Shown piece by piece: positions 43,068 through 51,558 of a stretch of DNA of 64,000 nt. Source of the DNA: Streptomyces iranensis (GTDB lineage: Bacteria; Actinomycetota; Actinomycetes; Streptomycetales; Streptomycetaceae); contig NZ_JAGGLR010000022.1 of NCBI RefSeq assembly GCF_017874715.1, positions 124,001 to 188,000 of the forward strand, given 5' to 3'. The notes below the pieces were generated by a model. The model saw only the letters and a list, made by a program, of their open reading frames with translations. It was not told where the DNA came from and ran no database searches. The position numbers were made by a program, and so were the translations under genes. Positions within the stretch are counted from its first letter, which is position 1; every line of letters begins with the position of its first letter.

Positions 43068-45998
43068 TCAGCTCAACCGCGAGAAGGTGAAGGAGAATTC
43101 GGCCGGTGCCGCGTCCAGGCGGTGCTCGTCCAGCACCCCCGGGCCGCAGGACTGGCTGCCGATGCCCTGCTGCCCGTGGTCCAGGTTCACCCACACCGTC
43201 TCGTTCGACGGCTCGAGATCCGGTGTGTGCTCGGCCGCGTCGAGCTGCTCGGTGGTCCAGCGGCGCGCGGTGAACCAGAAGGCCGGCTCGCCCTCGATCC
43301 GCACCCCCGATCCGTCGGGCGCGGTCAGCCGCGCCCAGCGGACGTCGATCCGGGCGCCGTTCTCCTGCGGACGCACGTACGGGGTCTGGAGCTTGTCCAC
43401 CGACAGCGCCCACCGCCCCACGCGCGCGGCGGCGCGGGTGTCCGGATACGCCTCGCCGGGGCCGCCGCCGAACCACTCGGCGTCGCCCAGCGCGGCCGGG
43501 AGCCCGAGCCGCAGGCCCAGCCGCGGCAGCGGGAAGGTCCACTCGCCCAGCGGGGTGACGGAGACCGCAAGGCTCAGCCGCCCGTCCCCGTCGGCGGTCC
43601 AGCGGTAGACCGTCTCCAGGCCGATGTCCACGGCGGCGGGCGCGACGCGGCTACGGACGGTCAGCGCGCCGTCCGGCGTCGTCGCCACCGCGTCGGTCCG
43701 GTGCCGCGTCCGGTGCAGTCCGAACCGGCGCCAGATCTGGCCCCAGCGCTCGTCCGGCTGCCAGGACGCGCCGTTGTCGTTGTCGGTGGGCGCGCGCCAG
43801 ATGTCCAGCCGGGGCGGTTCTGTGACCGGGAGCCCGTCGAGCGAGGTCAGGGCGCCGGTGACGGCGTCGAAGACGCCGGGGCCGAGCACGATCCGGCCGC
43901 CGTCGCGGCGCGGCGCCGCCCCGGAGGCGAGGGCGCGCGCCCGGCCGGTGCCGGGTGCGGCGGCGGGGAGTTGGCCCCAGGCCACCGGATGGCCCGCCTC
44001 GGCCCACGCCGTCGCGGCCGCCAGCCGCGCCTCGACCGTCCACCACGCCTCCGCCCCGGCCTCGGCTTCGGGCGGCGCCGGGAGCTTCAGAACGGCGGAC
44101 TCGCCCGGGGGCAGCGGCTCCACCGCCAGCTCACCCGAGCCGATCGCCTCGCCCTCGGCCTCATAGGTCCAGGAGAAGACGAGATGGGACAGGTCGGCGA
44201 AGTCATGGCCGTTGGTGATCCGGACCGTGCCGTCGGCCCCGTCGCCCTCGATCCGCACCGGCTCGATGACCTTCTTGTACTCGATCAGGCCGGGGGAGGG
44301 GGTGCGGTCGGGGAAGACCAGCCCGTCGCATACGAAGTTGCCGTCGTGCAGCTCCTCGCCGAAATCGCCGCCGTACACGTGGTAGAAGCGGCCGTCGGGG
44401 GCGCGCCGGGTGAAGCCGTGGTCGATCCACTCCCAGACGAAACCACCCTGGCAGCGCTCATGCTCCTGGAACAGTCGCTGGTACTCGCTCAGCCCGCCGG
44501 GGCCGTTGCCCATGGCGTGCGCGTACTCGCACTCGATGAACGGCAGCGCCCGGCGCTTCGCGTCCAGCTCCGGATCGCCCCACGGCGGCTCGGCGCGCCG
44601 GCCGATCTGGTCGACCTCCTCGTGCGGTGCGTACATCCGCGAGTAGATGTCCGTGTCGGCGCAGGACAGATCGCCCTCGTAGTGGATCACCCGGGACGGG
44701 TCGCGCTCCCGGATCCAGTCGGCCATGGCCGAGAGCCCGCGCCCGGTCCCGCACTCGTTGCCCAGCGACCACATCACCACGGACGGGTGGTTCTTGTCGC
44801 GCTCGACCATCCGCTCGGCGCGGTCGAGCAGCGCCGGGGTCCAGCGGTCGTCGTCCACCGGGTTGTTCCGCCAGTCCAGGTCGACGAAGCCGTGGGTCTC
44901 CAGATCGCATTCGTCGATGACCCACAGCCCCAGCTCGTCGCAGAGCCCGAGGAAGGCCGGATGCGGCGGATAGTGGCTGGTGCGCACGGCGTTGATGTTG
45001 TGCTGCTTCATCAGCACCAGATCGCGGCGCATGGTCGCGAGGTCCACCGCCCGCCCGTTCTCGGGGTGGAACTCATGGCGGTTGACACCGCGGAAGAGCA
45101 CCCGCCGGCCGTTGACCTCGAGCAGCCCGTCCTCGACCACCACGGTACGGAAGCCCACCCGCAGCGAGACGCTCTCGCCCACGGTGGTCAGCCGCGCCTC
45201 GTACAGCCGGGGCGTCTCCGCCGTCCACGGCTCGACGGGGACCGTGGCGCTCTCCCCGGTGGCCAGGTCAAGACCCAGCTCGGGCACGGTGACCCGGCCG
45301 CCGGGGTCGGAGTCGATCCGCAGTGTGCCCGCGCCGGTGGTGTGGTCGTACGAGGCGTGCACGAAGTAGTCGTCGAGCGCGCCCTCGGGGCGGTGCTCCA
45401 GCGTCACCTCACGGAAGATCCCGGGCAGCCACCACTGGTCCTGGTCCTCGAGATAGGTTCCGGACGACCACTGGTGGACGCGTACGGCCAGCACGTTGCC
45501 CGACGGCTGGAGCAGCCCCCCGACCGCGAACTCGTGCGGCAGCCGGCTGCCCTTGAAGGTGCCCAGCTCCTCGCCGTTGAGCCAGACCCGGGCGCAGGAC
45601 TCGACGCCCTCGAAGCGCAGGGCCGCGTCCCCGCCCTCCGGCCAGTCGCCGGGCAGGTCGAAGACGCGCAGATGGTCGCCGGTCGGGTTCTCGTCGGGCA
45701 CCCGCGGCGGATCCACCGGGAAGGGGTAGCGCACATTGGTGTAGATCGGCGCCCCGTGGCCGTGCAGCACCCAGTGGCCGGGCACCGGGAGCTCGTCCCA
45801 GCCGCGGGCGTCGAAGCCGGGGCGGGCGAAGGAGTCGTCCTCGGCGGTGGCGGTCGGCGACAGCCGGAACGACCACGTCCCGTTCAGGCTCAGCCGCGCG
45901 GCGTCGGAGGACGGGGTCCAGGGGCGGGGCGGCAGCGCTCCCGCGCCGGGGGAGACGTCCTCGTAGTAGGGCAGTGGCGTGTGCTGCGTGGAGCTCAT
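43068..45998 (-). CDS. lacZ: Beta-galactosidase, GH2 (LacZ)
   Basis: A 976-residue cytoplasmic glycosidase hydrolysing beta-galactosides. The five-domain LacZ plan is complete: sugar-binding jelly-roll (LNGTWSFRL, PVPGHWVLHG), immunoglobulin domains, and TIM barrel with GVNRHEFHPENG, acid/base Glu in WSLGNECGTG and nucleophile Glu in PFIECEYAHAMGNGPG. The beta-sandwich small chain follows (WRAPTDNDNG, EWFGGGPGEAYPD). Length matches the E. coli type. GAGGAG before the ATG at 45998. The neighbouring permease and other genes of a lac operon are reduced to fragments, so uptake must rely on another transporter. Confidence 0.96.
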   Translation of the reverse strand: MSSTQHTPLPYYEDVSPGAGALPPRPWTPSSDAARLSLNGTWSFRLSPTATAEDDSFARPGFDARGWDELPVPGHWVLHGHGAPIYTNVRYPFPVDPPRVPDENPTGDHLRVFDLPGDWPEGGDAALRFEGVESCARVWLNGEELGTFKGSRLPHEFAVGGLLQPSGNVLAVRVHQWSSGTYLEDQDQWWLPGIFREVTLEHRPEGALDDYFVHASYDHTTGAGTLRIDSDPGGRVTVPELGLDLATGESATVPVEPWTAETPRLYEARLTTVGESVSLRVGFRTVVVEDGLLEVNGRRVLFRGVNRHEFHPENGRAVDLATMRRDLVLMKQHNINAVRTSHYPPHPAFLGLCDELGLWVIDECDLETHGFVDLDWRNNPVDDDRWTPALLDRAERMVERDKNHPSVVMWSLGNECGTGRGLSAMADWIRERDPSRVIHYEGDLSCADTDIYSRMYAPHEEVDQIGRRAEPPWGDPELDAKRRALPFIECEYAHAMGNGPGGLSEYQRLFQEHERCQGGFVWEWIDHGFTRRAPDGRFYHVYGGDFGEELHDGNFVCDGLVFPDRTPSPGLIEYKKVIEPVRIEGDGADGTVRITNGHDFADLSHLVFSWTYEAEGEAIGSGELAVEPLPPGESAVLKLPAPPEAEAGAEAWWTVEARLAAATAWAEAGHPVAWGQLPAAAPGTGRARALASGAAPRRDGGRIVLGPGVFDAVTGALTSLDGLPVTEPPRLDIWRAPTDNDNGASWQPDERWGQIWRRFGLHRTRHRTDAVATTPDGALTVRSRVAPAAVDIGLETVYRWTADGDGRLSLAVSVTPLGEWTFPLPRLGLRLGLPAALGDAEWFGGGPGEAYPDTRAAARVGRWALSVDKLQTPYVRPQENGARIDVRWARLTAPDGSGVRIEGEPAFWFTARRWTTEQLDAAEHTPDLEPSNETVWVNLDHGQQGIGSQSCGPGVLDEHRLDAAPAEFSFTFSRLS

Positions 45999-46451
45999 CG
46001 ACTCTCCTCGGTCAGCCCTTGATACGGGTCTGTGCCACACCCTGCACCAGCCAGCGCTGGAGGAACAGACCAGGCCAAGTGGCAGGGGCCCATACGGTCG
46101 GCCGTTGCCGAAGAAGCAGGTGCAGCCGAACGAGAAGCTCAACGGCAAATGAGCGCGACACGGGCTCCGGCTCACGCCGATGGGGTAGCCATTCTCACGA
46201 TGGCCTCCGGGACGCGGATTTCCGTGCGCGTCCCGGGGCCGTACGTTGCTCGCTCCTGTCACCCGGACAAGGCGGAGCCCTGAGCCGCACGGGGAGCGGA
46301 AGCCAGCAGCCCGCCTCGTCTGTTCGGCGCGCTGTCGCTCGCGCCGAGCTGCGGGCTGCCCGGCGGCGACGCCCTCTGGAACGCGATCCCGGGCTACGGG
46401 CCGGGGCGCGCATCCCTGGCAGACGTAGCGCGTCCGTACGGGCCGGGTGTC
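45999..46451. other. Degraded junction with gene fragments
   Basis: These 453 bases hold no intact gene. Besides the permease tail, two coding-like pieces on the + strand are seen: about 46092-46154, ending KKQVQPNEKLNGK and TGA, and about 46320-46450 (LSLAPSCGLPGGDALW, IPGYGPGRASLADVARPYG), both without starts. Neither is recognised. The stretch looks like the scar of deletions. Confidence 0.5.
46012..46074 (-). pseudogene. C-terminal remnant of a sugar ABC transporter permease (MalG-like)
   Basis: About 20 codons read GLFLQRWLVQGVAQTRIKG and stop 13 bases before lacZ. This is the standard end of MalG-type sugar permeases (LQRYFVxGLxxGAVKG-like). In intact lac operons the second permease gene precedes lacZ, so the gene was here and has been deleted except for its tail. 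Confidence 0.6.
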
Positions 46452-48053
46452 TCAGCCCGCCTCGAGCACCGCGCGGACGACGGGCCCGGCGGCATCACCG
46501 CCGTGCCCACCACCGGTGACCACGGCGGCGGCCGCCACATCGTTCCGGTAGGCGGTGAACCAGGCGTTGGTCTTGGGCTGGCCGTCGATCTCGGCCGAAC
46601 CCGTCTTGGCGCCGATGTCGCCGGTGAGCCCGGACATCGCCCTGGCGGCGGTGCCACTGGTCGCGGTCAGCCGCATCATGGCCTTGAGCTGCGAGACGGT
46701 GGCCGGGCTGAGGCTGCGGTCGCTGGTGGCGATCTCCCGGTGGTCGACGGAGCGCGGTACGAGGACGGGCTGCTTGAAGGTGCCCGTCCGGGCGGTGGCC
46801 GCGACCGAGGCGATCGTGAGCGGGTTCATCTGGACCGTACCCTGGCCGATCATGGCCGCGGCCTTGTCGTCGCCGCTTCCGTTCGGCACCTCGCCGTCGA
46901 AGGTGGTGACCCCCACCCGCCAGTTCAGCCCGAGCCCGAACACGGTGCGCGCCTCCTGGGCCAACGCGCCATCGGGCACGGCCCCGGCGAGCGAGACGAA
47001 CGCGGTGTTGCAGGACGCCGCGAAGTCCTGCGCGAAGGTGGCGGCCGGGTTCTCGCTGTCCTCCACGTTGTGGAACATCATGCCCTGTGCGTACGCCGCC
47101 GTCTTCGGGCACGGCACCGGGCGGCTCGGGCTGACCTTGCCCGCCTCCAGCAGAGTGGCCGCGGTGACTATCTTGAACGTGGACCCCGGCGCCGTCTGCC
47201 CCTGCAACGCGGCGTTGAACTCGGCCTGGTCGGAGTTGGCCACCGCCAGGATCTCCCCGGTGCTGGGCTTGAGCGCCACCACGGAGGCACCGTCGCGCGT
47301 GGCCACCGCCTTCTCCGCGCTCTTCTGCGCCCCAACGTCCAGGGTGGTGCGCAGCGTGCCCGGGGTGCCCTTCGTCACCACGTGGAGCGTGGCTCCGGCG
47401 GTCCCGTCGGGCTTGACCGCCGACACCTCCACCCGGGCCGTGCCGCCCGCGTCGGCCCCGTATCTCGCGCGCAGCGCGATCAGCACCGGGTCGAGCGAGG
47501 GATAGCGGCCCTGCCGCAGCTCCTCGCCGTCGCGGTCCAGCACCCGGACCGGCGGATTGTCCGCCAGATCCGTACGTACGGACTCATTGGCGCCCAGCTT
47601 GGGGTGGAGGACGGAGGGCCTCCAGTCGACCAGCGGCTTCTTGGTCGTCCGGCCGCGCACCACGGTCAGCCGTGATGTGTAGGTCCAGCTGGATCGGGCC
47701 TTGCCGAAGACCACTTCGGCCTTGATGGTGAACGGGACCGTGGTGCCCCGCGCCGTGCCCGGGGTGGCCGTCACCCTCTTCACATGCCCGTCGTCGCGAT
47801 AGCCGCTGAGGGCGCCGATGGCCGACTCGGCGTCGTTGGTGAGCCCGGCGGCGAGCATGTCATTGCCGTCCGCCCACGCGTCCAGGAACTCCCGCGCGGT
47901 CCGCCGGGCCTCGTCCCCGGTCACCGGACCGTCATGGGCCGCGGTGGTGTCGCCGCCGGTCACGCCCGTGTAGAGGTTGTATCCGCCGTAGCCGGCGACC
48001 CCCAGAAGCCCCACTGACAGTGCCCCTAAGACGACCTTCCCCACCGCCCGCAT
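46452..48053 (-). CDS. Class B penicillin-binding protein (MecA_N domain)
   Basis: A 533-residue peptidoglycan transpeptidase. One N-terminal membrane anchor (VVLGALSVGLLGVAGYGGY), then an NTF2-like MecA_N domain (about residues 45-140), then the transpeptidase domain: SxxK in APGSTFKIVTA, SxN in AASCNTAFVSL and KTG in DIGAKTGSAE. No allosteric or PASTA domain follows. It is not in a division cluster, so probably a supplementary, sporulation- or resistance-type PBP. ATG at 48053 with GGGGGGAC upstream. Confidence 0.93.
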   Translation of the reverse strand: MRAVGKVVLGALSVGLLGVAGYGGYNLYTGVTGGDTTAAHDGPVTGDEARRTAREFLDAWADGNDMLAAGLTNDAESAIGALSGYRDDGHVKRVTATPGTARGTTVPFTIKAEVVFGKARSSWTYTSRLTVVRGRTTKKPLVDWRPSVLHPKLGANESVRTDLADNPPVRVLDRDGEELRQGRYPSLDPVLIALRARYGADAGGTARVEVSAVKPDGTAGATLHVVTKGTPGTLRTTLDVGAQKSAEKAVATRDGASVVALKPSTGEILAVANSDQAEFNAALQGQTAPGSTFKIVTAATLLEAGKVSPSRPVPCPKTAAYAQGMMFHNVEDSENPAATFAQDFAASCNTAFVSLAGAVPDGALAQEARTVFGLGLNWRVGVTTFDGEVPNGSGDDKAAAMIGQGTVQMNPLTIASVAATARTGTFKQPVLVPRSVDHREIATSDRSLSPATVSQLKAMMRLTATSGTAARAMSGLTGDIGAKTGSAEIDGQPKTNAWFTAYRNDVAAAAVVTGGGHGGDAAGPVVRAVLEAG

Positions 48054-48137
48054 GGCGTCCCCCCGATTTTCACCTGTGGTCGGCCGCTTTCACCTTCGTG
48101 GGTGGCGCGGGCCGTTGCGCGCATCGCCCCGTGCCGC

Positions 48138-48329
48138 TCAGGCGGCCTTTTCCACCTCGCCGCGCAACGCCCGTGTGTAGATCTTCAGCAACCGGCTGTA
48201 CTCGGCCCGCTCCGAGGGCCGCAGTGCCCGGCCGGCCCGAGCCCGGAGGAAGACGCGTATCGCCTCGTTGGCCTGGTCGGTGGCGGGAGTGGTCAGTAAG
48301 GCGGGTTGGTGAGTAGGAGTCGGACGCAT
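48138..48329 (-). CDS. Small Arg/Ala-rich helical protein
   Basis: A 63-residue protein (RPTPTHQPALLTTPATDQA, then EAIRVFLRARAGRALRPSE and YSRLLKIYTRALRGE). The helical second half is strongly patterned. The ATG at 48329 has no ribosome site, and the sequence CTACTCTTGTGGTC before it could place a promoter -10 near the start, so it may be leaderless. Similar short proteins are common in Streptomyces. It precedes the penicillin-binding protein gene on the same strand. Function unknown. Confidence 0.55.
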   Translation of the reverse strand: MRPTPTHQPALLTTPATDQANEAIRVFLRARAGRALRPSERAEYSRLLKIYTRALRGEVEKAA

Positions 48330-48506
48330 GACCACAAGAGTAGAGGCCCCTACCGACATTGGCATCGGCGTAAACCGCCCAACAGCGGTGTTACCGGCGG
48401 TATGTGAGGAAGACCGCATCCCCCACGCAGATGTTCCCCTCTATGTCCCCATGGCATATGCCCCGCCACGGCAGAGGTATGCCTCCCGGGCTCCCTTGGC
48501 GTCCCA

Positions 48507-49223
48507 TCAGCTCCGACCAGCGGATTCCGGCCCGGCGAGGATCACTTCGAGGGTGCGGGGGCCGTGGACGCCTTCCACGCGGTCGAGTTCGATGTCACTG
48601 GTCGCGGACGGTCCCGAGATCCAGGTCAACGGGCGGGCCGGGTCGAGGCGTTCAAGCGCCTCGGGGACGGAGTCCACGACCTGGTCGGTGACGCGGATCA
48701 CGCAGATGTGATGGTCGGGCACCAGGGTGATGCGGCGACGGCCCTGGTCGGGGGCGGCGTCCAGGACCACGGTGCCCGTCTCGGCGATGGCCACCGCGCA
48801 GCCCGTCACCACGCTGGAGACCGCGTCCAGATCGTGCGGGGTCAGCTCCGCCGTGTCCGGAACCCGGCGCACCGCGTCGGGGACGGCGGAGAGCCAGGAG
48901 TCGGGGAGGCCCGGGGGTACGACCACGCTGGTCGCGCCGCGGTCGCCGAGGAGGCGGGCGATCAGGGCCGGGAGGGACGACGGGGCGTCGGCGCGGTGGA
49001 CGAGCGCGCGGTAGTCGGCCAGGTTCTCCGCGAGGAGGTCCACGGTCCGGGCGGCGGTGCGGTCGCCGTGGACGCGGTGATAGGTGCGCTCGACCGGCAC
49101 CTCGCCGGGTGTCTCGGCACGCGGCACATCGGCCAGGGCGCGGCGGACGCGGGCCATGACCAGGGCGCGCGAGTCCAGGCCCTGGGTGCCGGGGTCTTGG
49201 GTGCCGGGGTCTCGCGAGGTCAT
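48507..49223 (-). CDS. lutC: Lactate utilisation protein LutC
   Basis: A 238-residue LUD-domain subunit of the L-lactate oxidase complex. Family segments: VERTYHRVHG near the N-terminus, GCAVAIAETGTVVLDAA, RRITLVPDHHICVI and TWISGPSATSDIEL. Together with LutA and LutB it oxidises L-lactate to pyruvate using iron-sulfur clusters. ATG at 49223 overlaps the LutB stop (ATGA). Last gene of the rhamnose-lactate operon. Its N-terminus includes a DPGTQDPGTQG repeat. Confidence 0.94.
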   Translation of the reverse strand: MTSRDPGTQDPGTQGLDSRALVMARVRRALADVPRAETPGEVPVERTYHRVHGDRTAARTVDLLAENLADYRALVHRADAPSSLPALIARLLGDRGATSVVVPPGLPDSWLSAVPDAVRRVPDTAELTPHDLDAVSSVVTGCAVAIAETGTVVLDAAPDQGRRRITLVPDHHICVIRVTDQVVDSVPEALERLDPARPLTWISGPSATSDIELDRVEGVHGPRTLEVILAGPESAGRS

Positions 49224-50809
49224 GTGGTCTTCTTCCTTCCCTCCGGGCGGCTCCCGGTGCCGCTCCCGCCCCGGGTGCGTTGCCACCAGTCGCGGAACGA
49301 CTCCTCCGGTACCTTCGGCAGCTCCCGCGTATCGCTCCACGCCCGCCCCGGACCGGGCAGTCGGCGCGGATGGAAGCGGCGGGTGCGGGAGGCCAGCCGC
49401 TGGCCGGTGCGCAGCAGCCGGGGGTGGTCCAGGGCCCAGCGGGCGGCGCGCATCGCGGCGCGCTCCGCGGCGTGGCCCTTGGCGGGCTTGATGACCGTAC
49501 GGGTGCCACGGACGGAGGCGGGGCCGCCCTCGACCACGCGCTCGCGCAGGTGGACCAGGATCTCCGGGATGTCGATGGCGACCGGGCACACCTCGTAGCA
49601 CGCCCCGCACAGGGACGAGGCATACGGGAGCGAGGCGTCCAGCTCGCTCTGGGTGCCGCGCAGTTGGGGCGTGAGGATCGCACCGATCGGGCCCGGGTAC
49701 GCCGATCCGTACGCATGGCCGCCCGCCCGCTCGTACACCGGGCACACATTGAGACACGCCGAGCAGCGGATGCAGCGCAGCGCCTGCCGTCCCACGGTGT
49801 CCGCGAGGGTGTCGGTGCGGCCGTTGTCGAGCAGGACGAGGTGGAAGGTGCGCGGGCCGTCGGCGTCCGTGGTGCCGGTCCAGGTGGAGGTGTACGGGTT
49901 CATCCGCTCGGCGGTCGAGGAGCGGGGCAGGAGCTGGAGGAAGACCTCCAGGTCCTGGAAGGTGGGGACCACCTTCTCGATGCCGACGACGGAGATCAGC
50001 GTCTCGGGCAGGGTCAGACACATCCGGCCGTTGCCCTCGGACTCCACGACCACGAGCGTGCCGGTCTCGGCGACCATGAAGTTGGCGCCGGAGATCCCCA
50101 CCTTGGCGTTCAGGAACTTCTCGCGGAGGTGGAGCCGCGCGGCCTCGGCGAGGTCGGCGGGCGCGTCGGTCAGCCCCTCCGGGGCCGGACGGCCCCACTG
50201 GGACATCTTCTCCGTGAAGATGTCGCGGATCTCGCCCCGGTTGCGGTGGATCGCCGGGACCAGGATGTGCGACGGGAGGTCGTCGCCGAGCTGCACGATC
50301 AGCTCGGCGAGATCGGTCTCGTACGCCGTGATCCCGGCGGTGGCGAGCGCGCCGTTCAGGCCGATCTCCTGCGTGGCCATCGACTTGACCTTGACGACCT
50401 CGCGCTCGCCCGTGGCCCGTACCAGCTCGGTGACGATCCGGTTCGCCTCGTCCGCGTCCGCCGCCCAGTGGACCTGGCCGCCGGCCGCCGTGACCGCGCT
50501 CTCCAGCTGCTCCAGATACTGGTCGAGATGGCGCAGCGTACGGTCCTTGATGGCCGCGCCCGCGGCGCGCAGCCGCGACCAGTCGTCCAGTTCGGCCACG
50601 GCCGTGGCGCGCTTGGCGCGGATGGTGTGGGTGGCGTGGCGGAGGTTGGCACGTAGCTGGGTGTTCCGGGTCGAGGCGTCGGCCGCCTGTGGGAAGGCGG
50701 GCATCCCCAGGTAGGTGGCCTGGTGGGTTCCGCGTTGGGCTCCGCTTTGGGCTCCGCGTTGGGTTCCGCTCGGCTGCTGGTCTCCGTGCACCTGGTGGGT
50801 TCCGCTCAC
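49220..50809 (-). CDS. lutB: Lactate utilisation iron-sulfur protein LutB
   Basis: A 529-residue iron-sulfur subunit. The LUD-like N-terminal part includes VVKVKSMATQEIGLNGAL and ANFMVAETGTLVVVESEGNG; the ferredoxin-like part binds two [4Fe-4S] clusters through CIRCSACLNVCPVY and LCGACYEVCPVAI. About 45 residues at the N-terminus are a Gln/Gly/Thr-rich extension (SGTQRGAQSGAQRGTHQ) from 12-bp DNA repeats, beyond the usual family length. GTG at 50809 overlaps the LutA stop. Confidence 0.95.
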   Translation of the reverse strand: MSGTHQVHGDQQPSGTQRGAQSGAQRGTHQATYLGMPAFPQAADASTRNTQLRANLRHATHTIRAKRATAVAELDDWSRLRAAGAAIKDRTLRHLDQYLEQLESAVTAAGGQVHWAADADEANRIVTELVRATGEREVVKVKSMATQEIGLNGALATAGITAYETDLAELIVQLGDDLPSHILVPAIHRNRGEIRDIFTEKMSQWGRPAPEGLTDAPADLAEAARLHLREKFLNAKVGISGANFMVAETGTLVVVESEGNGRMCLTLPETLISVVGIEKVVPTFQDLEVFLQLLPRSSTAERMNPYTSTWTGTTDADGPRTFHLVLLDNGRTDTLADTVGRQALRCIRCSACLNVCPVYERAGGHAYGSAYPGPIGAILTPQLRGTQSELDASLPYASSLCGACYEVCPVAIDIPEILVHLRERVVEGGPASVRGTRTVIKPAKGHAAERAAMRAARWALDHPRLLRTGQRLASRTRRFHPRRLPGPGRAWSDTRELPKVPEESFRDWWQRTRGGSGTGSRPEGRKKTT

Positions 50810-51558
50810 CAGACGTCTCCTTCCGTGCTGGCCAGGATCTCGGCGAGGTGGACGGGGCGGACCGCGGAGCCCTGACGGGCGAGTGTGCCGCCGATGTGCA
50901 GCTGGCAGGAGTTGTCGAGGGTGCACACCGCCTCGGCACCGGTCGCCGTGATGTTGCGCGCCTTGTCCGCTCCCATGGCCGCCGATACGGCGGCGTTCTT
51001 GACGGCGAACGTACCGCCGAAGCCGCAGCACTCCTCGGCACCCGGCAGCTCCACCAGGTTCAGCCCCTTCACGGCGGCGAGGAGCGAGCGCGGGCGGTCG
51101 CCGAGCTTCAGCATCCGCAGGCCGTGGCAGGTGGGGTGGTAGGTCACGGTGTGCGGATAGTACGCGCCGACATCGGTGACCTTCAGGACGTCCGTGAGGA
51201 ATTCGGTGAGCTCGTACGTCTTGGGGACCGCCTCGGCCGCCGCGTCCGCGAGCTCCTGGCCGCGCCCCTCGGCGGCGGCCTTGGCGCCCATCCGGGGGTA
51301 GTTGTCCCGCACCATCGCCGCACACGACCCCGAGGGGGTCACCACGTATTCGTAGTCGCGGAACGCCGTGGCGTAGCGGCGCAACAGCGGTTCGGTCTCG
51401 TGGCGGTAGCCGGTGTTGAACTGCGGCTGCCCGCAACAGCTCTGCGCCTCCGGGAAGCCGACTTTCACGCCGAGTCGCTCGAGGAGGGTGACCACGGCTT
51501 GGCCGGTGCGTGGGTAGAGGGTGTCGTTGACGCAGGTGATGAAGAGCGCTACGCGCAC
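50806..51558 (-). CDS. lutA: Lactate utilisation protein LutA
   Basis: A 250-residue subunit with the two cysteine-rich CCG domains typical of heterodisulfide-reductase-like proteins: AQSCCGQPQFNTGYR and GAEECCGFGGTFA; further Cys in TYHPTCHG and TLDNSCQLH. The GTG at 51558 follows GAGGAGGAACC. It begins inside the last codons of rhaB (ten-base overlap), which ties lactate oxidation to rhamnose breakdown. Confidence 0.95.
   Translation of the reverse strand: MRVALFITCVNDTLYPRTGQAVVTLLERLGVKVGFPEAQSCCGQPQFNTGYRHETEPLLRRYATAFRDYEYVVTPSGSCAAMVRDNYPRMGAKAAAEGRGQELADAAAEAVPKTYELTEFLTDVLKVTDVGAYYPHTVTYHPTCHGLRMLKLGDRPRSLLAAVKGLNLVELPGAEECCGFGGTFAVKNAAVSAAMGADKARNITATGAEAVCTLDNSCQLHIGGTLARQGSAVRPVHLAEILASTEGDVW

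Noticed and set aside
43122..46022. 966-residue open frame on the + strand
   Set aside because: It is the antisense of lacZ; the - strand carries all GH2 motifs and proper codon bias.
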